From DAOTUL01 sp034437435 (GTDB lineage Bacteria; Chloroflexota; Anaerolineae; Aggregatilineales; Phototrophicaceae), in NCBI GenBank assembly GCA_964417785.1, contig CAYQJO010000108.1:1-13739 (forward strand): a stretch of DNA of 13,739 bases, in the 5' to 3' direction. Within the stretch, counting starts at the first letter, position 1; every line of letters starts with the position of its first letter. Below, one piece after another: positions 1 through 7,069 of the stretch. A program made the translations under genes and the position numbers. The notes below the pieces were generated by a model. That model was not told the origin of the DNA and searched no databases. It was given only the letters and a program-made list of their open reading frames with translations.

Positions 1-182
1 ACGTTCCTTTTTGACATGTTGCCCCTCGTTGCACGTTTGTTAAACATACCCCAATGACAAATGTCACATGATATTTGCGTAATGTTGGAATATATTAAAC
101 AAAGAGCATATACGACGTATCAGGGGGTATACGACAGACGGGTATCTTGCTTTTCTGTCTATATGGTCATTGAGGGATTGAC
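1..182 (+). promoter_or_regulatory. Upstream region of the giant secreted-protein gene
   Basis: This AT-rich non-coding stretch should hold the promoter of the gene starting at 183, but no strong sigma70 pair is visible. The best weak candidate is TTGGAA (85-90), 18 bp, TATACG (109-114). A perfect dyad TGACA-AA-TGTCA at 55-66 could be an operator half-site pair. TATACGAC occurs twice, at 109-116 and 128-135, 19 bp apart. GACAGA (133-138) can pair with TCTGTC (154-159) just before the ribosome binding site GAGGG (172-176), which lies 6 nt from the ATG. Only the ribosome binding site is convincing; the rest are sequence observations without functional support. Confidence 0.3.
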
Positions 183-3100
183 ATGCGATTCAAGTCATCA
201 TCATCTGTAAGATGGCTGGCAATTTGCTTGATTGCCAGCGTCGCGCTTCTCACAACGGTCTCCACATTTGCGCAAACTGACGCAACCATCACCGTTACCG
301 TCATTGACGGTATGAGCGATCCCATCGCCAATGCCGATGTCTCGATTAATCCAGAGAGCGGATGCTGCGGCGTTCACGCGCAGACAGACGCAACCGGTAT
401 CGCTATATTGTCTGTTCCACCGGGCAACTGGATCATCAGCGCCCAGGCAGAAGGCTATGGGCGGTCTTATTTCCACAGCACCAATTCCATGCAGCAGTTT
501 CGGGAAAGCGCCGAGGTTCTTACCTTCAACGCAGGCGACACCGAGAGCTACACCCTGAACCTGCTTGAAGGCGGCACCATCTCCGGTAGAGTCACAGATG
601 ACCAGGGCGATCCTATCGAGAACATGGGTGTTGACCTGCATCAGGGAGATTTTGGTGCCTGTACCAATGCAAACGGCGAATACACCATCAGCGGACTGGT
701 GTCTGGAACGAGCTACAGCGTTTACACCGGTGGCAACACCTTCTGCGAGAACGGCCCCCAAAATTACATCATGGAATATTGGGACAATCAACCGGACGAG
801 TATAGTGCCGATCCGATCTATGTCCCCACTTCGGGCGAGGGCAGCACCGACGTCACCGGCATCAATTTCGTGCTGGACGAAGGCGGCACCATCACAGGTA
901 CCACCCGCGACGCCGATACCAACAATCCCATCGGACCGATGTGGATCGACGTCGAATACGACATGGGGGACCACACCGAACACACCTGGGGCGGCTGCAC
1001 TGAACCGAATGGCACTTACAGCGTCTCCGGTCTGCGGCCCGGCAGCAATATCATCGTCAGCGCCCGCACCGACGGCAGTTGCGGCGGTCCGCAAAATTAC
1101 ATACAGACTTATTACAACGGCAAAGACCAATGGGACCAAGCCGACCGGATCACAGTACAATCCGGCCAGACTACGAGCGGCATCGACCTCTACATGCAGC
1201 CGGGAGCCATCATCACCGGTCAGGTCACATCCGACGGCAGCACCGGCATTCCCAACGCTAATGTCTGGGTCGATCCGCCACAGGGCTGCTGCGGTAACGG
1301 AACCGGCACAGATGACCAGGGATTCTACAATCTGGTCGTCCCTGCTGGCGGTTGGATTCTCCAGTCCGACGCACAGGGCTATGGCCGCGTGTACTATAAC
1401 AGCCAGACCGGTATGGAACAGTTCTGGGAAAACGCCGAACCCCTGAATCTGAATGTCGGCGATACAGAGACCATCAATCTGATGCTGCCGGAAGCCGGCA
1501 CCATCTCGGGTAGAGTCACCGATGACCAGGGCGATCCTATCGAGAACATGGGCGTTGACTTGGCCCAGGGCGGCTACGGTAGCTGCACGGATGACAACGG
1601 CAACTACACCATCAGCGGTCTGTGGACAGGCCAGGATTACAAAATTCGCACCGGTGGCAACACCTTCTGCGAGAACGGTCCCAACACGTTCTTAGAGGAG
1701 TACTGGGACAATCAACCGGACGAGCAAAGCGCCAATCCGATCTATGTTCCCTCCGGACAGGGTAAAGATGTCACCGGCAAAGACTTCTCTCTAGCAAGTG
1801 CTAATGTGATCTCCGGCGTGGTTGAAGACGCTCATGGTAATCCCATCCCTAACGCCAATGTCAATGTCAACCCCGCACAAGGTTGCTGTGGGACTGGCAC
1901 CCAGACCGATCAAAACGGTTACTATGAAGTCGGCGTCACCGACGGTAGCTGGATGATTATGGCTGAAGCAGACGGTTACGGGCGGGTCTTCTGGAGCAGC
2001 CAGGGCGGTCAGCAATTCAGCCAGGATGCCGAGATCGTCAATCTGGCAAGCCAGAACCACGTCGCTGATTTCGTCCTGCCCGAAGGCCGTATCATCACCG
2101 GACGGGTCACGGACGAGCAGGGCAACCCCATCGAAAACATGGGTGTGGACATCGAACAGGGTTACTACGGCACCTGTACCGACGATCAGGGCGACTACAC
2201 CATGACTGGTCTGTGGTCGGGCGAATCCTATAAAATCCGCACCGGCGGCAACAATTTCTGCTGGAACGGCCCGCAGGACTACGTGCAGGAATATTGGGAC
2301 AACGCCTTCGACACCAACTCGGCGACCCCGATTCTCATCCCCAGCGGCGGGAACCCCAACGAAATTCCCGACATCAACTTCCAGTTAGGTACGGGTGCCA
2401 GCATCAGCGGCACTGTGCGCGACGCCGACACAGGCGATCCCATCGCCAACATCCAGGTTCACGCCAACTATCGCGACACCGGCGATCACTTCGACACCTG
2501 CACCGACGAGAACGGCAACTACACGCTGAGCGGCTTCCAGACCGGACGCCCGATCAGCGTGAACGCGGTTGGCGGTCAAAACTGGTGCCAGGGTGGACCG
2601 CAGAACTACGTTCAGCAGTACTACGACCACCAAGCCGGGTATCACGTAGCTGATCTGATCACCATCAACGAGGGTGATCCCGATCCAACTAGCATCGACT
2701 TTGATCTGATCGCAGGTGCCGTCATCAGCGGCACACTCTACGATTCCAGCAACAACAACCCATTAGGTAACGGCAGTATCACCGCTGAAGACCCCAACAC
2801 CCATAACTGGGTGGCTGGCTGGGGGACCAACCCTGATGGCACCTATCATCTGGTGGTCCCGGCGGGCAGCTACAAACTGCATGCCAGCGCTCAGGGCTAT
2901 GTCCGCCAATACTACAACAGCAAAGGCACCGATTGGGACAACGCCGATGTCGTAACCGTCAATGTGGGTGATGTATTCAACATCGACTGGTATCTCGATC
3001 CCGGTGCCATCATCAGCGGTTTCGTCAAGGTTCAGGGAACCAACGACCCGATCATGAATATGGTTGTTGGTATCAACGGGGACAACTATGGCGAAGGCAC

Positions 3101-6100
3101 CTGCACCGATCAAAACGGCTACTATAAACTGACAGCGCCTGTCAACTCGCCGGTCACGGTCAACGCTGGCGAGGGTTACAACTGGTGTGGCGGCCCGACA
3201 AACTACATTACCGAATACTGGCAGGAAGCGACCAGCCAGGATCAGGCCACACCGATTACAGCAACCCAGGCCGGTCCCTACGGCACATCTATCGACTTCG
3301 ATCTCGATGCAGCCGGTACAGTCAGCGGTAACGTCACCGATGGCGCAACCGGTCTACACCGGGTTCCGATCCGGGCTTCCTTCTCCATCGGTCAAGACCA
3401 GCATAATATGTACGCCTGTACCGAAGAGAACGGCGATTATCTGCTGGCGGGCCTGCCACTGGATACCGACATCACAGTGATCGCCGGTGGCGACAACTTC
3501 TGTGGCGACACACAGTACTTCGAGGAAACCTACGATCCGGTCTTCCAGCTTAGCGGTGGTACACCAGAAAAAACCGGCGTTGACTTCACAATGACGATGG
3601 CGAGCGCACCGGCAGCACCAACGCTCACCAGCCCACAGGGCGACATTGATGAAGAACGTCCGGCCTACCAATGGCAAGCGGTAGACTACGCCAGCGAATA
3701 CAGGCTCTGGATTTCCGAGAGGGTATCACCCGAGACGGCTCTCTTTGACCAGACCTACCCGGCAGGCACCGTTTGCACGGGCAACACCTGCGAAGTGACC
3801 CCGGCTTACAATCTCACACTGGGCGAAAATTACACCTGGTGGATCGAGGCAATCAACACATCCGGTAGAGTGTGGAGCGCGGGTATGGACTTCACCTATA
3901 CCTGGCCGGCAGCCAATGCCCCGACACTCATCGCTCCGGCAGATGGCAGCACCGATCTCGACGGTACCCTCACCTTCGAGTGGTCTGAGGTCGATTACGT
4001 CACCCGCTACAGCATCACTTTAATGGACCAGGAAGGCGGAGCCACCGAACAACTCGACTACGAACTCAGCGATCTGACCTGCAACGCTGGCACCTGCTCC
4101 AAATCTATCGACATCGACTTCGGTCACTACGAATGGAAGGTGCGTGGCTGGAACTCTGTCGCCCAGTACGGTTTGTACAGCGACACATGGAGCTTCTTCA
4201 GCGGCCCCGAACCGCCGGTCATCGTCGCCCCGACCAGCACGGTGGAGACACTCACCACCACCTTCACCTGGGAACCCAGCGATGGTGCCACCCACTACGA
4301 ATTGTTCGTCAGCCAGGGGCGGTCTATCGCCTTCAACGACTGGCTCACACCCACCTGCGGCACCATCTGCGATCACACGCTGGAACTGCCCAACGGTGAC
4401 TACGAGTGGTGGGTCCGCGCCGGGACCGCCAGCGCTGGCGGAGCCTGGGCACCCTCCTACACGACCGGTCAGACCTTCACCGTCGCCATCCCGATACCGA
4501 CCACACCGGCGCTCATCAGCCCGATCAACAGTGAGACGGTCACCGGCACACCACCAACCGTAATCTTCCAGTGGAACCATGACCCGGACACCATTACTAC
4601 GTACCAGTTTTATCTTGGTATCCCCAACGGCCAGATCATCTGGAAACCCGGTTTAAGCGCAGATGCCATCTGCAATGAGACCACCTGCGAGTACCCGCTC
4701 AATCTGACGCTCAACGGCGATTACGAGTGGTGGATTCGCGCTGTCAACGATACAGGGTATGCGCCCACATGGATGCCTGACGATGATGACAACGGTGAAC
4801 CCTTCACCGTCAACTGGCCGACACCGAGCAACATTGTTATGGTCAGTCCAACAGCCAACGCTGAGGTTCCCAACGGGCAGGTGGCATTCACCTGGGAGAC
4901 CGATGGCCCGTCCACCTGGTATGAACTGATTGTCAAAGACGACCAGGACAACGAGATCATCAGCCAGTGGTACATCGAGAACGGCAGTGACATCGGCGGT
5001 TACAAAGGTATCACCTGCAGCACAACCTGCACCACCGAAGCGTACAACCTGCCCTTTGACCTGTACACCTGGAAGGTGCGCGGGTGGAACGACGCGGCTT
5101 ACGGCGACTTCTCAACGCCGGTAGCCTTCTACTCCGGACCGCAGCCGCCCACCGAGATGCCGGTCCTGTCGGCACCGGCCAACGACGCGACGATCCAATC
5201 GTTCGAGACCACCTTCACCTGGTCCACCGTTGATCGGGCGACCGACTACTACCTGTGGGTCCAGGGTGACAACAAGGGTGTGGTGGTCAATCAGATCTTC
5301 AACGCAGCCACCGTCTGCTCCGGCGGCACCTGCTCCTACAGCCAGAACCTCGCCAACGACACCTACGAATGGTGGGTACAGGCACGCAATGCCGGTGGCA
5401 ACGGTCCCTGGTCACCAGCATCCGACTACGACGGCCACCCCTTCACAGTGGCAGTCCCGACACCGGGTATGGTGACAATGATCCATCCCGCACAGAGTAG
5501 CTCAGTCACCACAGCAGAGGTGACGTTCACCTGGGAACCAACCGAATTCGCTCAGCAGTACGAGTTGTACGTGGCAGGGCCAGGCTATGTCTTTGACGAA
5601 ATCCTGACACCGGGCTTCGATCTGACCTGCGACACCACCACCTGCACCCATACACTGACGCTGACGACGAACGGCACCTACCAGTGGTGGGTATTGGCAA
5701 AGAACAGTGTTGGCGATGGCGATTGGTCACCCAGTCCCACTACTGGCATCATCTTCACCATGAACCAACCCGGCCCCGGTGTAATCAACCAGATCGGCCC
5801 GATCAACGGGTATGAGTCCCCGATAAACTCAATCCCCTTCCAGTGGACAGAAGACGGGCCATCGACATGGTACCTGCTTCAGGTGCGTGACGAAGGCAAC
5901 ATGCTGGTGGTCAACACCTGGTACGACGAAAACGACCAGGATGATCGGTTTGGCGGTGAAGCGGTGACCTGTACCAGCGGTACCTGCGCGGTCAGTCACA
6001 GCCTGCCCAACGGTTGGTATACGTGGACGGTGATTGGCTGGAATGACCCTGCTGGCAACGGTCCAGGCAACGCACCGGCTTCCTTCCACTCCGGTTACGT

Positions 6101-6737
6101 CACCCCTGGTTCGGTGGGCCTGATCGCCCCTGTTGGAATCGTCAATACAAACGATCTGACCTTCCAATGGGAGTTCGATCCCTTTGCCACGCACTACGAG
6201 TTGTGGATCGACTATCCCGATGGCGGCCATTCCGACCAGATGCTAATACCGGGTACTGGCGGTCTCAGTTGCGACGCATCGACCTGTACCTTCACCGGTC
6301 TCAAACTACAGAACGGCACCTATGAATGGTGGGTGCAAACCTGGAACACCGGAGTTGCGGGTCCCTGGAGTCCGACACCAACAACCGGTGTCAGCTTCAC
6401 CATCAACGCTCCGGCACTAGGTATTATTACCGGCATCGCACCGGCAGAGGGCGGCACCGCCGCCCTGACCCACACCCTGAGTTGGGTACCCGATCCCTAC
6501 GCCAACACCTATCACTACCGGGTGAACAACGCCAACGATGATGTGATAGCACAAAGCATCCTGGAACCGGGCGATGGTGGGCTGGTCTGCACACAGTCAG
6601 AATGTACGCTGACGATCACAGTCCCCAGTGCTGGTGCCTACGAATGGTGGGTGCGCGGCATCAATGCCGCTGGAGAGCCGGGTTCCTGGAGTCCCTCCGG
6701 CGGTGATGGATGGGATTATACCGTAACAACCGAATAA
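183..6737 (+). CDS. Giant secreted multidomain protein: 11 carboxypeptidase-regulatory/Cna-B-like domains plus 10 FN3-like domains
   Basis: This 2184-residue protein has a Sec signal peptide: basic start MRFK, hydrophobic core about 11-26, likely cleavage after A30 (STFA|QTD). Residues 34-1143 hold eleven carboxypeptidase-regulatory-like domains starting near 34, 131, 235, 342, 439, 541, 636, 739, 846, 942 and 1045. Each opens with G-x-[IV]-[ST]-G-x-V-x-D and usually has a [DN]-x-[ND]-G-x-Y turn. Residues 1144-2184 hold ten FN3/Ig-like domains starting near 1144, 1244, 1345, 1440, 1549, 1657, 1762, 1866, 1976 and 2080. Each has a C-x(2-5)-C pair shortly before a Y-x-W-[WKT]-[VI] strand. No enzyme domain, LPXTG, C-terminal helix or other anchor is visible; it ends in TVTTE. 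Such arrays usually act as surface stalks, adhesins or carbohydrate-contacting scaffolds, so that role is inferred and the partner is unknown. The ATG at 183 is supported by GAGGG 6 nt upstream and by the signal peptide. A hairpin terminator follows. Confidence 0.9.
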   Translation: MRFKSSSSVRWLAICLIASVALLTTVSTFAQTDATITVTVIDGMSDPIANADVSINPESGCCGVHAQTDATGIAILSVPPGNWIISAQAEGYGRSYFHSTNSMQQFRESAEVLTFNAGDTESYTLNLLEGGTISGRVTDDQGDPIENMGVDLHQGDFGACTNANGEYTISGLVSGTSYSVYTGGNTFCENGPQNYIMEYWDNQPDEYSADPIYVPTSGEGSTDVTGINFVLDEGGTITGTTRDADTNNPIGPMWIDVEYDMGDHTEHTWGGCTEPNGTYSVSGLRPGSNIIVSARTDGSCGGPQNYIQTYYNGKDQWDQADRITVQSGQTTSGIDLYMQPGAIITGQVTSDGSTGIPNANVWVDPPQGCCGNGTGTDDQGFYNLVVPAGGWILQSDAQGYGRVYYNSQTGMEQFWENAEPLNLNVGDTETINLMLPEAGTISGRVTDDQGDPIENMGVDLAQGGYGSCTDDNGNYTISGLWTGQDYKIRTGGNTFCENGPNTFLEEYWDNQPDEQSANPIYVPSGQGKDVTGKDFSLASANVISGVVEDAHGNPIPNANVNVNPAQGCCGTGTQTDQNGYYEVGVTDGSWMIMAEADGYGRVFWSSQGGQQFSQDAEIVNLASQNHVADFVLPEGRIITGRVTDEQGNPIENMGVDIEQGYYGTCTDDQGDYTMTGLWSGESYKIRTGGNNFCWNGPQDYVQEYWDNAFDTNSATPILIPSGGNPNEIPDINFQLGTGASISGTVRDADTGDPIANIQVHANYRDTGDHFDTCTDENGNYTLSGFQTGRPISVNAVGGQNWCQGGPQNYVQQYYDHQAGYHVADLITINEGDPDPTSIDFDLIAGAVISGTLYDSSNNNPLGNGSITAEDPNTHNWVAGWGTNPDGTYHLVVPAGSYKLHASAQGYVRQYYNSKGTDWDNADVVTVNVGDVFNIDWYLDPGAIISGFVKVQGTNDPIMNMVVGINGDNYGEGTCTDQNGYYKLTAPVNSPVTVNAGEGYNWCGGPTNYITEYWQEATSQDQATPITATQAGPYGTSIDFDLDAAGTVSGNVTDGATGLHRVPIRASFSIGQDQHNMYACTEENGDYLLAGLPLDTDITVIAGGDNFCGDTQYFEETYDPVFQLSGGTPEKTGVDFTMTMASAPAAPTLTSPQGDIDEERPAYQWQAVDYASEYRLWISERVSPETALFDQTYPAGTVCTGNTCEVTPAYNLTLGENYTWWIEAINTSGRVWSAGMDFTYTWPAANAPTLIAPADGSTDLDGTLTFEWSEVDYVTRYSITLMDQEGGATEQLDYELSDLTCNAGTCSKSIDIDFGHYEWKVRGWNSVAQYGLYSDTWSFFSGPEPPVIVAPTSTVETLTTTFTWEPSDGATHYELFVSQGRSIAFNDWLTPTCGTICDHTLELPNGDYEWWVRAGTASAGGAWAPSYTTGQTFTVAIPIPTTPALISPINSETVTGTPPTVIFQWNHDPDTITTYQFYLGIPNGQIIWKPGLSADAICNETTCEYPLNLTLNGDYEWWIRAVNDTGYAPTWMPDDDDNGEPFTVNWPTPSNIVMVSPTANAEVPNGQVAFTWETDGPSTWYELIVKDDQDNEIISQWYIENGSDIGGYKGITCSTTCTTEAYNLPFDLYTWKVRGWNDAAYGDFSTPVAFYSGPQPPTEMPVLSAPANDATIQSFETTFTWSTVDRATDYYLWVQGDNKGVVVNQIFNAATVCSGGTCSYSQNLANDTYEWWVQARNAGGNGPWSPASDYDGHPFTVAVPTPGMVTMIHPAQSSSVTTAEVTFTWEPTEFAQQYELYVAGPGYVFDEILTPGFDLTCDTTTCTHTLTLTTNGTYQWWVLAKNSVGDGDWSPSPTTGIIFTMNQPGPGVINQIGPINGYESPINSIPFQWTEDGPSTWYLLQVRDEGNMLVVNTWYDENDQDDRFGGEAVTCTSGTCAVSHSLPNGWYTWTVIGWNDPAGNGPGNAPASFHSGYVTPGSVGLIAPVGIVNTNDLTFQWEFDPFATHYELWIDYPDGGHSDQMLIPGTGGLSCDASTCTFTGLKLQNGTYEWWVQTWNTGVAGPWSPTPTTGVSFTINAPALGIITGIAPAEGGTAALTHTLSWVPDPYANTYHYRVNNANDDVIAQSILEPGDGGLVCTQSECTLTITVPSAGAYEWWVRGINAAGEPGSWSPSGGDGWDYTVTTE
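282..3611 (+). repeat. Array of eleven ~100-codon Cna-B-like repeats with an A-B-C higher-order pattern
   Basis: The domains fall into types by sequence. Type A (repeats 1, 4, 6) has GCCG and GYGR. Type B (2, 5, 7) has ENMGVD, CT-x-x-x-G-x-Y and GGN-x-FC. Type C (3, 8) has C-T-x-x-N-G and a GGPQNY segment. Repeats 9-11 are more divergent. The order is A B C A B A B C then 9, 10, 11. Repeats 1 and 2 match repeats 4 and 5 at a constant 924-bp offset: GGA-TGC-TGC at 360 versus GGC-TGC-TGC at 1284, the 573 domain start versus 1497, and the TGGGACAATCAACCGGACGAG-type block near 780 versus 1704. No indel is seen between these points. A4 to A6 is 597 bp and B5 to B7 is 591 bp. This indicates growth by segmental duplication of two- and three-domain blocks. 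Confidence 0.85.
3612..6734 (+). repeat. Array of ten FN3-like repeats with a three-domain super-repeat
   Basis: Each ~95-115-residue unit has a P-x-x-G/D start, an F-x-W strand, a Cys pair about 20 residues after a variable loop, and a Y-x-W-W-V-type strand. Domains 2, 5 and 8 share a GWN turn and end in F-[FYH]-SG. Domains 5 and 8 also share DGPSTWY. Domains 3, 6 and 9 share AT-[HD]-Y-x-L. Domains 4, 7 and 10 form the third class. The GWN codons lie at 4146, 5082 and 6036, spacings of 936 and 954 bp (312 and 318 codons). The last nine domains are therefore three copies of a three-domain block, with domain 1 as an extra unit. Divergence is greater than in the N-terminal array, which suggests an older expansion. 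Confidence 0.8.
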
Positions 6738-6760
6738 ACAATGTAACACCTATTAAAATC

Positions 6761-6788
6761 AAGCCCTGGACCTTGTGGTCCGGGGCTT
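6761..6788 (+). terminator. Probable intrinsic terminator after the giant protein gene
   Basis: AAGCCCTGGACC (6761-6772) pairs with GGTCCGGGGCTT (6777-6788) across a TTGT loop. This gives 12 bp with one T-G wobble. It starts 24 nt after the TAA stop and is preceded by an A-rich stretch. The 3' tract (AACCTTTAAT) is only moderately T-rich, so termination may be imperfect. Confidence 0.7.
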
Positions 6789-6823
6789 AACCTTTAATCC
6801 CAATTAAGAAAGTCGAATTTCGG

Positions 6824-6852
6824 TTGCAATTTTCGCAATCAGCCTTTATATT
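6824..6852 (+). promoter_or_regulatory. Candidate sigma70-type promoter of the osmoprotectant transporter operon
   Basis: TTGCAA at 6824-6829 (4 of 6 matches to TTGACA) and TATATT at 6847-6852 (5 of 6 to TATAAT) are separated by exactly 17 bp. The predicted transcription start is near 6858-6860. That leaves a leader of about 210 nt before the ATG at 7070, and the first leader hairpin begins right at this point. GGTTGC (6822-6827) and GCAATC (6835-6840) form a small dyad overlapping the -35 and spacer, which could be an operator. This is a sequence match only. Confidence 0.5.
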
Positions 6853-6859
6853 CAATTGT

Positions 6860-7044
6860 GGTTATCAGGTAGCTGCTAACTCTGCGTACTTGTTCAGATC
6901 CGGAAGTGGGGTTTGAAGCCGGACAGAACATATACCTTACTATACCCCCCATGCCATTACGTCAAACGGTGTGTAAGGAATGGCGAAGACGCCAGACCTT
7001 ACTTGCTCAGTTGCGGAGTTGCAGACGCCAACAACCGCCTTTTT
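6860..7044 (+). ncRNA. Candidate structured leader RNA (riboswitch or attenuator) of the transporter operon
   Basis: The 332-bp gap between genes is not empty. Four hairpins can be drawn. P1 is GTTA-T-CAG, loop GTAG, CTG-C-TAAC (6861-6880). P2 is TGTTC (6891-6895) with GAACA (6926-6930) outside TCCGG (6899-6903) with CCGGA (6919-6923), with a 15-nt loop. P3 is GTAAGG (6973-6978) with CCTTAC (6997-7002) outside TGGCG (6981-6985) with CGCCA (6990-6994), loop AAGA. P4 is a terminator-like stem (7013-7038) followed by T5. TGGGG in the P2 loop (6907-6911) can pair with CCCCA (6947-6951) as a pseudoknot. Alternative partners exist: a second CCTTAC at 6935-6940 and a second CGCCA at 7026-7030. I could not match it to any riboswitch class I know; function and ligand are inference. 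Confidence 0.45.
7013..7044 (+). terminator. Candidate conditional terminator in the operon leader
   Basis: GCGG (7013-7016) pairs with CCGC (7035-7038). GTTG (7018-7021) pairs with CAAC (7029-7032) around a 7-nt loop, with an A/AA internal loop. The run CTTTTT follows at 7039-7044. It lies 25 nt upstream of the binding-protein ATG, so full termination here would silence the operon; a conditional role fits better. The stem is short, so it may be weak. Confidence 0.4.
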
Positions 7045-7058
7045 GTATTCAAGTCTAT

Positions 7059-7063
7059 AGGAG
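7059..7063 (+). promoter_or_regulatory. Ribosome binding site of the binding-protein gene
   Basis: AGGAG sits 6 nt before the ATG at 7070. It fixes this start and places the signal peptide at the N-terminus. Confidence 0.8.
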
Positions 7064-7069
7064 TAACAC

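Noticed and set aside
201..1160. 319-codon open frame on the - strand
   Set aside because: It is antisense to the repeat protein, has no ribosome binding site, and reads as low-complexity mirror sequence of the repeats.
282..2717. Repeats as a CRISPR array or mobile element
   Set aside because: The repeats are in frame, codon-phased and ~300 bp long with no spacers, terminal inverted repeats or transposase; they are protein domain repeats.
4020..4580. 186-codon open frame on the - strand
   Set aside because: It is antisense to FN3-like domains 2-4, has no initiation signals, and is of biased composition.
6865..6890. Partial resemblance of AGCTGCTAAC to the GTCAGCTAAC segment of the ydaO (c-di-AMP) riboswitch
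   Set aside because: The flanking conserved blocks (CCGAACCC before it, GGGGGAACC further 5') are missing and it lies at the 5' rather than the 3' end of the leader.
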